Positions 20,300-33,352 of a DNA stretch of 64,000 bases are shown piece after piece. The translations under genes were made by a program, and so were the position numbers. Within the stretch, counting starts at the first letter, position 1. Each line of letters opens with the position of its first letter. The notes beneath the pieces are model-generated. The model had not been told where the DNA came from, did no database searches, and saw only the letters and a list, made by a program, of their open reading frames with translations. The DNA is from Molanna angustata (taxonomy: Eukaryota; Arthropoda; Insecta; Trichoptera; Molannidae): assembly GCA_963576475.1 (NCBI GenBank), contig OY754982.1, forward strand, positions 20,908,217-20,972,216, given 5' to 3'.

Positions 20300-21400
20300 T
20301 TATTGCCAGATGAAGAAAATTATTCAAATAATTTATTCACAAGCTTTTATTATATTTTTTGATAACAACAAAGAAATACAGGAAACAATTATTAATCGAA
20401 TTATTAGATTTTTTTGCAATAAAATGGACTTTGTTTTATTTTTGTTTGGCGTAAATATCATCTTATTTGTGAAAATACGTTCCACAATATTCCAGTGAGA
20501 TTTTTAACCTCTAGCAAACTTGGCCTTACGCACAAGTAGAAATCTGTAACGGCATCTTGCAGATTTCTACACTATTCTACAGACGAAATGGAGAGAATGC
20601 TGGTTTGAGTCTGGAGTAAGATATAATATAAAAGTGTATTTAAATTCACTACAAGTATTATTTAAGTATTTATATATTTTTTCTTAAGCTTATTGATAAA
20701 GATATAGTGTATTTAGATGGTAGATTCATGTTTTTTGAAAAAAAAAATCGACGCTACCGCTCCTTTTATCTGATATGGAACCCACAAAATGTCCAAATTT
20801 TTACTATGAAGTGAAAACACCGTGCGCATGGGTGTAGGCTTTGTTTAAATCAGGAAATATGGATTGTTATATCTTTTTTTCTGGGTATTTTGTAATCTAT
20901 ATATCGCTAATGTTGCCAACATATAAAATATTTGAGATTTTAAAATAATGGTAAGTAGGTACCTATTTGAATTTTCAAGCATTTATTTTTCAAAAATGTT
21001 CTAAATAAAATGTGATGACAAATTGATCCACGAAAGCCTCGAGGCGTCACAAAAATCATATTATCATTGTTTGCACATTTGGTTGGGCAATATACAATTA
21101 ACCTAAGATGACCCTTATGGTACCTACATAACAAACCATCTGCCTTGCACATTATTATTATTTTATGACACACATTGTTTGAATTAATCATATTATAGCG
21201 TTCACGCCATCTCCGTGGTTCCCAGCGAAGAGACGAGGCTATCTTTTGATCTATAAACCATTGCAAATAATGCAAGTCATCTTTAATAAGCTTTTTGACA
21301 TGTCAATACAGACGGTTTTATATTATTAGCATGCCTACCTATGTATCTTCCTAGGGAATTTCGTGTTGAAATTCTATAAAAAATATTAAATTTTATATTT
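20300..21400. other. Spacer, no clear gene
   Basis: AT-rich. One minus-strand open frame (21275-20940, 111 codons, MHYLQWFIDQKIASSLRWEP...) has no recognised family and no splice context. It is noted but not called a gene. Confidence 0.4.
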
Positions 21401-21929
21401 TTAAGTTGCATATTATACGCAAACATTGGATTTTTTCTCCCTGTCGGGAGTCGTTGATTCAGGTGACGGGATAGGCTCCAATGTGCGTTTTGGATGCTTA
21501 ATACGCCGTACTCTTAAAAATTACGTCTTCAACAAAAATATATATTATTAATCTCATTATTTGTCTATAAATTGACCTGATACACTTTCTTTCATATTGT
21601 GTACTATATTCGTATAATGTATAATATTTTTTTTGATAATAAGTACTTGTTTTTTCAGATTTTTTATCCATTACTCAAAATTTATAAGGCGAAACATTAA
21701 TGTTTTTTTAAATGATAGGTATTTTATAAATCTAAACATTGGCTCGATACGTTTTCACAAAATGTTCTCACTTTTTTGTAAAATCAAATAAACCATAGTA
21801 TTTTATGTAACGCTCGATTCAAATACACTAACTTGAGCGCACACGATTGTAATCTTTAAGGACATTCATTCTCATACAAGAGTTAACAAAGTTTGCATTT
21901 GACCTGCCTACGTTGCATTACACTGCCCC

Positions 21930-22200
21930 TCAAGGACTCATGTATAAGGACTGTTGCTTTCATTGTTTATAAAAAAAACATTTTTTCATAGATGGCGATG
22001 GTGTATTTCAGCTTATTTTCAATCAGTTTCTCATTATTAAAATATAATATACCTACCTAATACAGAACTTTCAAAATTGCGTTGAACTCAAACTCATATT
22101 TGACGAACGTTGCGCAAGCGCATAAAGTTATCATGTAAACCAGCCGATGACGGGTCGTAAGCCCTGTAGGTGCCTTGAGTTGCTGAGACTGCAAGACTTG
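21930..22200. mobile_element. Decayed hairpin-family copy
   Basis: Contains CATGTATAAGGACTGTTGCT and TTCATAGATGGCGATGGTG as in the 6.8-7.26 kb copy. Further in are AACGTTGCGCAAGCGCATAA, GATGACGGGTCGTAAGCCCT and GTAGGTGCCTTGAGTTGCTG. The outer termini are lost. Confidence 0.7.
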
Positions 22201-22418
22201 CGAGACTTTTGCTCATCACTACCATGAAGCGATAGTTTCAAACATTGGATCAAATTGGCACCGAATTTACTTTAGAGTTTTTGTTTTCACCGATTTTAAG
22301 TTGCTTGGGTTGGTTGGAAGAAACTGCTTCATGGTAATAAACCTGTGTTATTGTATACATTGTTGTACATAAACATAGGATATCAATAAATAAAAAGTAA
22401 AAAAAATAATCCTAAATA

Positions 22419-22718
22419 ATCGAATATTTTTTTTAATTGCATATACCTACACCAACATTGGATTTTTTTCCCTTTCGGGTGTCAAATGATATTTTTATTG
22501 ACAAACTTTTTTAACATCTCAATAGAGACGAAGTTGGGATATTGTAGAAAAACCAGGAACTCCAGGCACCTACAGGGCTTGTCACGAACGTTGCGCAAGA
22601 GCATAAAGTGATCGCGTAAACCAGCCGATGACAGGTCGTAAGCCCTGTAGGTGCCTTGAGTTCCTGGTTCTTCTACAATATCCCAACTTCGTCTCTATTG
22701 AGATGTTAAAAAAGTTTG
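22419..22718. mobile_element. Hairpin-family copy, near complete, with ~9-bp direct repeats
   Basis: Starts ATCGAATATTTTTTTTAATT. Then comes the ~60-bp one-sided head (CAACATTGGATTTTTTTCCC) and an ~80-bp inverted pair (22499-22580 with 22636-22719). The tips of the inverted pair read GACAAACTTTTTTAACATCT and its mirror. Flanked by TCCTAAATA (22410-22418) and TCTTAAATA (22719-22727), 8 of 9 matching. No protein coding. Confidence 0.82.
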
Positions 22719-22729
22719 TCTTAAATAAC

Positions 22730-23530
22730 ACATCATCATTTATATCTAAGCAGTTTCATGTTTGTCCACTTTTTATTCACTAACTGAATAAAACCTACAA
22801 AAAAAGTGTAGGTATCTGACAATCCATGAGAAAATATTAGATGTAATAATATAAGCACGCCCATGTGAATATTTTCTTACAGGAAGCTAAACGCCATTTA
22901 TGGGCGTCTAAGACAGATGAATGTATAGGTAATATCATAATATTAATCGATTTGTGATAGAATCTTAATCTACCCAAATAGATTCATGTAATTAGAACGT
23001 TATAATACTTGATAAATATTTTGCAATGGATGTTGATTGACAGCTGGATATATTTTTTTAGTCAACGATAATGATGTTTGCAAAAATAAAATTAAAAATC
23101 TGTTTTAATACAGTTGTGACTGCTTTGGTCGATTGAATTAATTTCTATGAATGGGTATTGTTAGGCTAATTGATTGAAAAATATTCTTTGATACGAAAAC
23201 ATAGACGTTTAATTTATTGGCTGATTTAATGTCTATCGACAATATTTTGCGTAACATAAGTATTTCTTCCACCGTGCAATTGGCTATGAGTTTATTGCCA
23301 GATGGTAATCTCTTTCAATTAATCAGAGCCAACAGCCGCGCTGTAGGACCTACATATAAATATTATTGTTTGTAGTCTCTTGTGTTCAAAACAATAAGAC
23401 TAAAGAAAGCATAATTTATTTAGTAAAAGTGGCATATAGTTTGATGTCGTTTGACTTCTGAACCCGAGTATAAGATTCGATCCCAGCTGACGAGTTATTG
23501 ATTAAAAATTACATAGGTAAGATAAAGTAC
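22730..23530. other. Spacer; short SINE tail remnant at 23275-23340
   Basis: Mostly unremarkable AT-rich DNA. At 23275-23340 a minus-strand match to the SINE family 2 tail (GAGTTTATTGCCAGATGGTA... in plus orientation) is visible without its tRNA head. Confidence 0.45.
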
Positions 23531-23559
23531 TCAATTCACCAAATAACCAAGCAATCTCC

Positions 23560-23760
23560 ATGGATCTTCCTCTACTTGCATCCAGAGGAAGACCCGAGAA
23601 TTCTTGCATCGTGCAAAGACGAAACCAATTGCAGATACATGGCCTAGGTGACATAATACATGACAGAAGGACCTATAATTTAAGGTCGAGGAGAGCTGAC
23701 CCCAACAGTCGACACAGATAAAGAGTTGGGATATAGCAAGGGAGAAGAAGAAGAAGGCAA
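23560..23760 (+). mobile_element. Probable non-LTR retrotransposon 3' remnant
   Basis: One frame reads RTYNLRSRRADPNSRHR, then a run of GEEEEG-like codons, resembling the end of RTE-like elements (RRADPxxxRW...GxxEEE). Weak, with several stops. Confidence 0.35.
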
Positions 23761-24329
23761 GATAAAGCACCCAATTTCTGACATGTATCCAAAAGCTGAC
23801 GCTTTTCATACTGAAATAAGAAAACTACAACTTATAAGGGAGCTTTGAGAGCTTAGAAAGATACTTATTTGTGACGAATTTTTTGCGCTTATGAGTTGAA
23901 AACAATTCGATTATTATATGAAATATCCTGCATGAAAACAATTAGAATATACTATACAGCTAGAGTGTATGTACTATCAAAAAATTGTAGTTCTACAATA
24001 TATATTTTTTTGGATAATGTTTATTTTTAAAGAGTTCGTTAAATCAGTATTCACTGATTCAGTGTGGCTAAGTAGGTAGGTAGGTAGTTATTCACACCAT
24101 TCTTCTTTATATTATATATATTCAGTCAGTAATATTCTTATGTTCATGCTTTGTAAATACTTTATTTTATTTGAGTCGTTTTTTTATTTATTCTTTAGTT
24201 CTTAAAGTACCTATGTACTTTCGTGTTTAATTTACCTTTCTTATGTGTTTTTATTTTTTATATTATCTGCAAACGTTGATATGTCTAGATATTTTGTAAA
24301 GGGCTTTAAGTCGTGAATATCTCGACAAA

Positions 24330-24968
<639 letters not shown>

Positions 24969-25540
24969 AATAATCGTTTGACCTCAATACATGCCAGGCG
25001 TAGTGTCGTCGATACTTGAATATTATATTTATGTACTGTTTGTATAAACAATAAAATAAATAAAATAGTAGTACGTCGAATATAGATATTTTTTATGCTT
25101 TGACGAAGCACACATTGCACTGTTGTATTAGGCTAACCACTAATTTACCAATAAATATTCGTACATGCATCAATAGCTACATATTATGCATAATGTCTTT
25201 TTTTATTTTTTTTTATTTTAATGATTGAAATGTGTGAGAAAAGGAAGTGCTGGTCTGATTTTCGTTATCGTTCGGATTCGACTGACGATCTGGTTATACA
25301 ATGTCATCGAAATATTCTCACGGAGCTAGCATTAATTGCAAAATGATTGATTAAAAAAGAAACACCTTAATTACAAACACTCCATACTTAAATGATAGTA
25401 AAAACTACTGGGCTACTAATGTTAAGTTCTCAACTGCATAAAAAAACCGAAGTCGTACTTACAATGCAATTTTCCAACACAAATCGAGGTTCAATAATGG
25501 TTATTATCTCAATTCCTTATATAATATGAATATCTATTTA

Positions 25541-25985
25541 CCATCACGTCAAGTTCCAAATGGATTAGGCAGAGAAAGACAGTAGCCGTACACTTCTCAC
25601 TAATATTCATTCATCGATTAATTCGTTCTTTCCACAACCGATTTCGTTCATTTATTTATTTAATTTTAAACGCCATAAATGGTCTTTTACGAAACACAAT
25701 ACATACATTCATAAGTGAGATCAAAAAAATAGGAATAAGAAAAAAATAAAATAAAAAAATAAAGAAAAAAGAAGAATCCATAACTAATTCGTCCCCTATA
25801 TCATCATCATAAGCTCGACAGCCCTGGATGGGCCTTGGCTAAATCCAGGAGTCTCCTCTATTCCCGTCTATCCGTTTCCTTCGTTTTTATATTAGTATAT
25901 TTATGCTTAATTCAGGGAATTTATGAAGTTGTATTCTAAACTTATAATGTAGGTACTTGTAACCGGGACATATTCGTAAAAAAAT
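25541..25985 (-). mobile_element. Cluster of decayed retroelement tails
   Basis: 25541-25605 carries CCATCACGTCAAGTTCC...GGCAGAGA, also seen at 26757-26800. 25612-25645 has the CCGATTTCGTTCA word of SINE family 1. 25800-25880 reads on the minus strand as an RTE-like 3' end (GCTCGACAGCCCTGGATGGG on plus). 25890-25985 matches the SINE family 1 body on the plus strand (TATGCTTAATTCAGGGAAT, GTAGGTACTTG, GGACATATTC) without its tRNA head. The listed strand applies to the RTE-like part only. Confidence 0.5.
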
Positions 25986-26339
25986 CATGCCCGAGTATCA
26001 TTCAAGTTTCTTATATTTTATTGTTTCAAATTGAAAATATTATTCACATAGTCAACGCTATTCAGCTATTCACTCCATCTCTTACACCGTTGTATATTTT
26101 TTTATACAACCGTTTATCGTTCGTTCTTACAATATGCACACAACACTTTCATTTCACTTATATTATCCATCGTTTATTCTCTTCTCATGCTTTAATTTGT
26201 TTTCTAGCATACAATGTTCAGTTACATAGTATTCTCAATGTTCTCATTTCTACCATATTTCTCTGTTGCAATCTCTTTTGTTGGCCCAAGATACTCCAGC
26301 GGCGCAATTATATATATTCTGTCATTATTGTACAATATT

Positions 26340-26600
26340 CTCTCTAATCCAATCCTGCCACAGTACCTCAAAAACTAATTCACTTATTAATCCAATCATG
26401 GACTTCCACTACCATCAACTGAATTCACAACACTATCTCAATCAGCAAGATTATGGAATAGACTGCTGATTGAGATAGTGCGGATAGTGAGTCGTCTTAC
26501 TCACTTTGCATTTTCAAGAAAAAACTAAAGAAGGAATCCTCATCCCGATTTCCTCTCATTGTTATGTGCTAATTATTTTTTGCTATAAAGTATTTTAAAT
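26340..26600 (+). mobile_element. Non-LTR retrotransposon C-terminal remnant
   Basis: Reads SARLWNRLLIEIVRIVSRLT, then HFAFSRKN*, the SARLWNSLP-type end of Jockey-like elements. A perfect 17-bp inverted repeat sits across it (CACTATCTCAATCAGCA 26431-26447 with TGCTGATTGAGATAGTG 26464-26480). Confidence 0.6.
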
Positions 26601-26849
26601 TTAGATTTTTCGCTTTCATCCTTTTGTTGATGTCGGTACATACATAATTTTGTCGTACTTCGTAATCTGGTTGGTTGAAAGAAATTGCCCAATGGCTATA
26701 AGCCCGCCAGTGTGCAATACATTTCTTTATAATATGCACAAAAATATATACATACATACCATCACGCCACGTCCCTCGCGGGGTAGGCAGAGAGTACCGG
26801 ACGCCACATTTTTGTATCCTGCCACGCATCCCTCGCCTCGTCCACATTC

Positions 26850-27240
26850 GTGCATCGTCTCATACATGCTCGTCTGTTGTTCACTTTTCTATCATTTCCG
26901 TCTTTCAGAATATCGTTTACATTCATACATCGTCTTGTACATGTTCGTCTGTTGCTTTACGCTTCTTACATTTCAGAATATCGTTTACATGGTCGTGCTA
27001 TCCCTTTCTTGGGCGTTCCCGACCTCTCATTCCATTCCTGTCCGCATTGTATATTTTCTTCGTCAGGCGCTCCTCATTCATTCTCCCTACGTGACCAAAC
27101 CATCTCAATGTGTTCACTTTCATTCTATTAATGTCATCTTTCTTTATCTTAAATTCTTTCCTTATGTCCTCATTTCTTTCCCTGTCATACATCGTTCTAT
27201 AACAAATTTTAGTACAAGAATACAAATAAATAAATAAATG
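26850..27240 (-). mobile_element. Non-LTR retrotransposon fragment
   Basis: The minus strand at 27225-26998 reads YRTMYDRERNEDIRKEFKIK, then INRMKVNTLRWFGHVGRM and RLTKKIYNADRNGMRGRERP. This is the classic LRWFGHVxRM...GRPR tail of RTE-like elements. The plus-strand frames across it are antisense shadows. Confidence 0.8.
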
Positions 27241-27444
27241 TTTATTTATTTATTGGTTTTTTCATTATCTTATAAATTGTACGCCAACTTTTAATTCAGG
27301 ATGTGGCCACTTGTAATTGGCTGACAAGTTTTTGTAGTAGCTTATTTTATGGAACTATGATGTATAATAACATGTTAGCTGTCCTTTATATTAAATAAAT
27401 GTATAAATATTTTTTAACATTCATAAGTATTTTGCCACGTCTCA

Positions 27445-27658
27445 GGTTTATATTAATAATAATAATAAACACTTTTTGCATCTTGCGAGTTTATTGCCAT
27501 ATGGCAATTTTTTCCAAATAATCAGTGTTTCCAATAGAAGAATAGCGTGAAAAATGAATTTAAATAAATTTCTCCTCTGCTGGGAATCGAACCCAGGACG
27601 CCCGTATAGAAACCAAACGGCTTACCAAAACTGTGCCACGGCGGTCGACGGAAGGTAT
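27445..27658 (-). mobile_element. tRNA-headed SINE, family 2
   Basis: On the minus strand it starts GTCGACCGCCGTGGCACAGT, has a B box GGGTTCGATTCCCAGC (plus-strand GCTGGGAATCGAACCC, 27579-27594), body ...GGAAACACTGATTATT, GCCATATGGCAATAAACTCG, and ends in an (ATT)n-type tail near 27455. A plus-strand sister is at 62.97-63.17 kb; tail-only remnants at 23.28 and 56.26 kb. Confidence 0.85.
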
Positions 27659-27659
27659 C

Positions 27660-28235
27660 GTTAGCATACATCACAGTAGGTACTACAATTGCATCATGAA
27701 CGTACCAATGTATGTATGTATATGGTGAATACAAAATATCATAAAATATAATAAGAACCTACTTACTAAGTATGTAGGTAGGTACGTTTAGTAAGCACGT
27801 AAGTAATTTTTGTAAGCGGTGGAATTTCATTTTATTCGAGGGAGAAAATTATTATATTACATGGCAATACATTTAAAAGGCCACTTTTGACAAATATACC
27901 CTAAACGGTTTAATCAACTACCTATAAATCCTGTCTCGTTAGTACCAAAAGACCTTTTACATTCCGGTCCGATGTTGCCAGCGAAAAAAAAAAGAAAATT
28001 ATCCGGGTGAAATCGATGACGGCGAGATAATTATAATTATAGCCCTAATTTGACTAATGGCTCCTGAAACAACTACATGTAAGAATATATGTATAGGTAC
28101 AAGTACCTGCTTTGGATGGTCCAACCAATTCAATGGGTTCGATTCTGAAGTTCAATTAAATTGGGTTTTGGGATTTTATTTCTGATTCAGTACCTATCTT
28201 CTTTGTTTCCTTCCTCCTTGACTTCATCTATATTA
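27660..28235. other. Spacer, no feature recognised
   Basis: AT-rich sequence with scattered TAGGTA words; no coding, RNA or repeat structure seen. Confidence 0.4.
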
Positions 28236-28240
28236 TAGTC

Positions 28241-28610
28241 ATGAGGCTCTACAACTCAAGTTGGGTGTTAGCCTCCTGCAGAGCCCATTTCCATGGCTGT
28301 CGGTCTTGTGATACATTACGTCAGTTATGGATGCCGATGTTGATTGCATCCTTCATTACTCCGTTCAGCCATCGAAGTTTTTGTCTTCCAATTCTTCCCC
28401 CCGGTGCACCATTCGTAATTCGTCTTGGGACGAGTCTCCTGAGTCTTCCGATTTTTATTTCACTTAAGATGGTAGGACCCTTGTACAGATCATACAGTTC
28501 CTGGTTGTATCTAGTACGCCACTATCCGTTGTCACAAACCGGGCCGTAGATCCTTCTCAGTACTTTCCTCTCAAAAGTTTCCAGGGCCTCATGACTGCGC
28601 TGAGAAAATA
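28241..28610 (-). mobile_element. Non-LTR retrotransposon C-terminal region
   Basis: The minus strand reads FERKVLRRIYGPVCDNG, then a stop, TRYNQELYDLYKGPTILSE, IKIGRLRRLVPRRITNG, WLNGVMKDAINIGIHN, then SQDRQPWKWALQEA. Same family as 12.64-13.33 kb, with a different deletion (the WAGH...M segment is missing). Confidence 0.82.
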
Positions 28611-28619
28611 GTTTTGATC

Positions 28620-29330
28620 TAAAATCAGAATCATTCTGTTTTTTAAATATTATTTAAACATTTTCTTACGCTGCAAGGTTTCTGGCTACATTCTATTTTT
28701 CACAAATGGTCCGCCCAGTGTCATTTTATATTATATAGACACGTTATATGAGAAACAAATTTTACAAAAATGGGACAGTTTGAAGAATTCTTACAATATC
28801 ACCAAGAACAAACCCACACCACAGAATACATATATAGTACAATAATAGACAAAAGTGACACATATATAGTACAATAATAGAGACACACTGCAGACATATT
28901 TTCTATTTTACTCTAGTGCAATCATATTATAAGTATCTCTCACCAAATAATGACTGCGAAAGAGACGAAATTATATTGAGTTATAGCTGTTTGAAAATAA
29001 CGAATAAACCAACAGAATCTTTCTGAATACCTGTGAACGAATATGACTTGACTTCTCTGTTTACTCAAAATAAAAATAAATATCGAAAAATCTATTTGAA
29101 TATATTAGTAATCGAATAAACATGCATCTGGTAGTTCCTTTACAGTTCTAGTGTAATTTCAATATGTTTTCATAATAAAAGATGTATAATACAAGACAAT
29201 GCGTCCGAACACTACAACGTCTTGCGTGCAACAAAGTGCGATAAGAATTAAGTGAGGTATGCGCCTTACTTTTTGTTTAACGAATTTAAACACTAGTAAC
29301 GTATTTATTGAGCTAGAAATAATGTATGGC
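28620..29330. other. Spacer; short duplication only
   Basis: A ~31-bp word (CACATATATAGTACAATAAT...) is repeated in tandem at about 28827-28885. Otherwise nothing recognised. Confidence 0.4.
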
Positions 29331-29339
29331 GAACCAAAC

Positions 29340-29605
29340 GTTGTCCAATATATCAAAATACAACGTCTACGTTGGCTCGGACACGTTTGTAGAATGGAGT
29401 AGAGGATAGCAGGGTCCCAAAGAAAGTATTGGACACCTGTCCTAAAGGAAGAAGAACTAGAGGGAGACCTAGGATGAAATGGCTGGACGACATCGAGGGA
29501 GATATAAGAGCGATCGTACAGACAAATTGAAGGAGACTTACTGTCGACAGGGCGGGATTGAGGCAGTTTCTTGAGGAGGCCAAGGCTCACACCGGGCTGT
29601 AGCGC
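29340..29605 (+). mobile_element. Non-LTR retrotransposon 3' coding remnant
   Basis: Reads LRWLGHVCRME, then (with frame shifts) RGRPRMKWLDDIEGDIRA and RLTVDRAGLRQFLEEAKAHT, ending GL. RTE-like tail, broken. Confidence 0.7.
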
Positions 29606-29654
29606 CATTGCTGATGCTGATGAACGTATCTATTATTTTTATATATCATTGGGT

Positions 29655-30025
29655 CCAAAAAAAAAATGATGGAAAAGCTAAGAGTGACACAAAGAGCGAT
29701 GGAAAGAAGAATGTTGAATATCTCGCTAAGGGACCACAAAACTAATGAATGGATTAGGAAGAATACAGAAGTAGCGGATGTGGCCAAAAGAATAGCGGAG
29801 TTAAAGTGGAGTTGGGTGGGTCATGTATCTCGGATGTCAGATGGACGATGGACAAAAACTGTGATGGACTGGAGGCCAAGAACGAGAAGCAGAAGCGTGG
29901 GAAGGCATCAAAAAAGTGGCAGGTCCTGAATGGCGAAGAATGGCACAGGATAGAGACCAGTGGAAGTCCAAGCGGGAGGCCTTTGTCCAATACTGGACTC
30001 AAGAAGAGGCTGAGTAAGTAAGTAA
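29655..30025 (+). mobile_element. RTE-type non-LTR retrotransposon 3' end
   Basis: Reads MMEKLRVTQRAMERRMLNIS, LRDHKTNEWIRKNTEVADVA, RIAELKWSWVGHVSRM and DGRWTKTVMDWRPRTRSRS. After one frameshift it continues GEEWHRIETSGSPSG-like to a GTAAGTAAGTAAGT tail. Sister of the minus-strand copy at 848-1215. Confidence 0.85.
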
Positions 30026-30104
30026 GTAAGTTGGGTTTATGGGCAGATCGAATGTCTTCAGTAGTTGATGATTCTGCAATGTTATACTTGAAAAGCCACT
30101 ACAC

Positions 30105-30440
30105 CGACTAATTGCATGCCCTCTGGAATAGTTTTTCGAGGCTATCAGGAGCCCTTCTGACTATAGTGTGTTCATTAGTATGTTTGGGTGACAAAACATT
30201 GCGTTTTTTCTGGTTGAGTATATTTTTTGAACCTTTAACTATATTTTTAGAGATAAATTGAATCATTATGAACTTTGCCCAACTGTGGTACATTGTCTCG
30301 AGACGTCTCTGGTCTTGTTTATTAAGAGGTACTATATTTTATCATAGTGTCTATTATTCATCTCTTGATGATATACATCCAAGCCCTGCAACGGTTATTT
30401 TGCGAAAGAGAAGATTTGCTTTTTGTACGTTGGACTAATT
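30105..30440 (-). mobile_element. Unassigned minus-strand open segment, probably retroelement
   Basis: The minus strand is open for about 90 codons: LDVYHQEMNNRHYDKIVPLN, RLETMYHSWAKFIMI, VLSPKHTNEHTIVRRAPDSL, EKLFQRACN then a stop. The end fits the 'xxFxxRAxxxWN' region of non-LTR elements, but I cannot place it firmly. Confidence 0.35.
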
Positions 30441-30844
30441 ATCGAGTGTCGAACTCATAAAGTATGATTAAATTGGCCGTGGTTAACTTTTACACCGACA
30501 CAAGCTCTCAATCACACCAGAGACTGCAAAGGGGGTTTCTTTACGCGCGCCGCCTTCAATTTTGATAATTTTTGTGGTGTAATGTTGAAATGACGCCTGG
30601 GCACCATGAATATTTTAAATGTAAAAGCTGATTTGTCCGATTAATCGGGCCTTTTCGTCGCTTTTTCACCATTATCATAAAAAGGTTGTTTTGGTCGAAA
30701 TTTATTAAAATTGACTCTTGAACATCAACACGTGAAATGTAAAAGGATTTAATGTGAAGACTTTTTTGCAGGAATATTTTTGATCTCGTATTTTATGACC
30801 GTTGAGATAAATACTTGAGAGAAAGCGTTAAATGGACACTAAAT

Positions 30845-30990
30845 CTTCTTCTTCCTTCAGCCATCTCTCTACTGCTGGATGTAGGCCTCTTCTAATTACT
30901 ACCATTCATATTTCTTTTGAGCTTTTTGGATTCGTCTATTTCCAGTGATGGGGACAATATCACCGGCCCACCTTTTCTGAGGCTTTTATG
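30845..30990 (-). mobile_element. Non-LTR retrotransposon 3' coding end
   Basis: The minus strand reads WAGDIVPITGNRRIQKAQKK, then EW, a stop, LEEAYIQQ and RDG. This is the AQDRxEWRxLEEAYxQQW ending of RTE-like elements. Confidence 0.6.
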
Positions 30991-30999
30991 ACTAAATAA

Positions 31000-31600
31000 A
31001 TTCATAATATTGTGCCTTCTTCACTCTCCTTTTCGCCCTGTACGATTGTTTTAGAGTTCAGCTCGCCTAAGTCATGCAACGTAAAATAACACAAAAGATC
31101 TATACCTATACTTATTTCTTGAGCTACTTTTGCTATTATATCGATAAATAACTTGAAAAATAACGGAGGCTGTGTAAAGTGCAATTGTTTTTTCCCTTTT
31201 CTATATAACAAAATCAAATTTTTAAAATAACAAGTAAATTTTTACTAGGTATTATTAATACTTTATTTTCAGATAAATATTAATTATTGTTCTACATCCC
31301 TAACAATAAAAAAAGAACCTTTAACATCTGTTTTGGCTGTAAGTTAAATTTAATTTGCAATTTATTTAATAATTCTCGTGTATATCTCGTGTATACTAAA
31401 TATACTATATTAGAAAGAAAATTCATATATTGTTTTTTTAAGAAATATATGTTACAAAATTTATGTATTTTTTTTGTTATATTTGTTTTTTACATAAAGT
31501 TTGGTTTATATATTATTTTCTTATTTTTGTGTATTATTTATTAAATAAATTTTAAGGCCAGAATTATCTAGGCTAGAACTGGAAATATATAATATATAAA
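31000..31600. other. Spacer, AT-rich
   Basis: Very AT-rich, no supported gene. Confidence 0.4.
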
Positions 31601-31614
31601 CAGTAATATTATAA

Positions 31615-31660
31615 GTGACCCGTCCTAGAACAGGTTTTCCTAGTGTGACGGGGAACGAAA
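31615..31660 (+). ncRNA. Conserved stem-loop (copy at 31.6 kb)
   Basis: Stem CCCGTC (31619-31624) with GACGGG (31647-31652); loop CTAGAACAGGTTTTCCTAGT plus GT. Same loop as 16.98, 35.28 and 38.67 kb and the satellite, with a different stem sequence. Confidence 0.55.
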
Positions 31661-31769
31661 AATGTATTATGATTCATGTATTTTTGTTTAATAATCGTCG
31701 GGATGCCGACACTGAAACTGTATGTAATAAGTATGTGAATATGAATGTGTAAAATATATGTAATTTACT

Positions 31770-31850
31770 CCCAAACACAAGTTTTTAACTTTATTGGGAC
31801 AGTAACTTAAAAAAAACTGTACTTAATAATTTTAATTTTCGTATTTCTTC
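31770..31850 (+). repeat. Short interspersed repeat, copy 1 of 2
   Basis: CAAGTTTTTAACTTTATTGG GACAGT then a poly(A)-like run and CTGTA. The second copy is at 33240-33315. Probably a retroelement tail. Confidence 0.6.
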
Positions 31851-31859
31851 ATGTTTATA

Positions 31860-33235
31860 GTACCTATAATTAACAAAAAATTAGTAAACGTGAAATGCAC
31901 CAATTGTTCTATAAATTCCTTTGTGACACATTATAAAACCATTTTAATTTTTCTAACTACGGATGAGATCGATTTTGATGTCATCGCTTTTTCGTGAAAA
32001 CGGTTATATGAATAATAATCACAAAATCTATAGTATTATCATCGACTGTTACGTTTCCTTATATCAGAATGTTGTTCACATGGCAAAATCAATGTTTTAT
32101 TGGTTATGGGTTCCTTCCTATCATTCTTTGCGTATTTTTTTAATGTATGTTTAGTAATAAATATTTTGTGGAATAAAATCCAACTTATTTTTTTATTTAT
32201 AAACAATAGTAGTGAAACTGCGCCCTCTTATACCACCGTACCTAAAATGTGTTATAAGTTATAACGCAAAACCGACCATATTTCATCCAGACTATGCGAT
32301 TTTGCAGCGTGTTATACATCAAAACACAACATTTATCATTGACCATTCCGTGGCATTTCTTTTTTAAACTTTGAGATATCGGCAAAACACACACAATAAA
32401 AAAGTGGAATTTTGTTTTGGATTTTTTATAATCTTTTTTTGTCGATACGAAAGATCTCAACGCACGTTTATACGAAAGTAAAAATTGTTTTTGTTGAAAA
32501 TCATTATAGCTTCAATGCTTATTCAACGTTTTTTGACACTTCACGGATAACACAGTGTCCTTTCAATCTCCTGGCAAGTTTTTCGTCTTCAATAATACGC
32601 TTTTTATGTAAGTAAAGTTATTATAAATATGAAATAATTAAAATATAATTTTTGATTAAGTTTATGTAGAATCATTATGAATTATTTTTTTAATGATCAA
32701 TTATGGTAAAGTTATTGATACTAGTAGTATTGACTTATCGGACATTCAATGAGACAGTATAAAAACAATACAGTGAAGATTAATGAAAAAAAAACAATTA
32801 CCAACTTTTAACTATAATATAAATAATCACTGTAATTTTGAAATTGAATTATGTTTAATGTAACTATGTATCGTTACTAAATGAAAAATATATTTATATA
32901 TAAAAAAAGTGAAAAAAGTGATTCCTTTTATTTTGCAAGAAATGTTGAAAACAAAATACATCTATGTTTTTCTGATCCATTATTCTTTCTTTTAATTACA
33001 ATTTTATTAAATCGATGATTTCACTTTTCTTTTTCAGTATCACTGTTACGCTGAGAGCAAAATAATGATTTTGAAACCATTGTACATATAATTCAATGTT
33101 TGAAACAAGAATTTTATTTCCATAATCACAAATTAAGATTTTTATATCGGACTTATAGTTTTGTTACCAATATGTTTTTGGTGTATTTTTTATGATTAAT
33201 TTTACATACAAAATTGTATATCTCCGGTTTAGGGA
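31860..33235. other. Spacer, no feature recognised
   Basis: AT-rich with no supported coding exon. Open frames of 60-70 codons here lack any family motif. Confidence 0.4.
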
Positions 33236-33239
33236 ATAT

Positions 33240-33315
33240 TTATCCCAAGTACAAGTTTTTAACTTTATTGGGACAGTGCCTTTTGAAAAAAAAAACTGTA
33301 TTAATTTAAATCTTT
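33240..33315 (+). repeat. Short interspersed repeat, copy 2 of 2
   Basis: Matches 31770-31850: CAAGTTTTTAACTTTATTGG GACAGTG followed by an A-run and ACTGTATTAATTTAAAT. Confidence 0.6.
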
Positions 33316-33352
33316 GTACTATGTGTCTGTTCATATTATGTTACTCAATAAT

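Noticed and set aside
26650..27237. Plus-strand frame of 195 codons
   Set aside because: Antisense to a minus-strand retrotransposon tail (LRWFGHVGRM) and to its neighbour; no motif of its own.
29159..29608. Minus-strand frames of 149 and 76 codons
   Set aside because: Antisense of a plus-strand RTE-like remnant.
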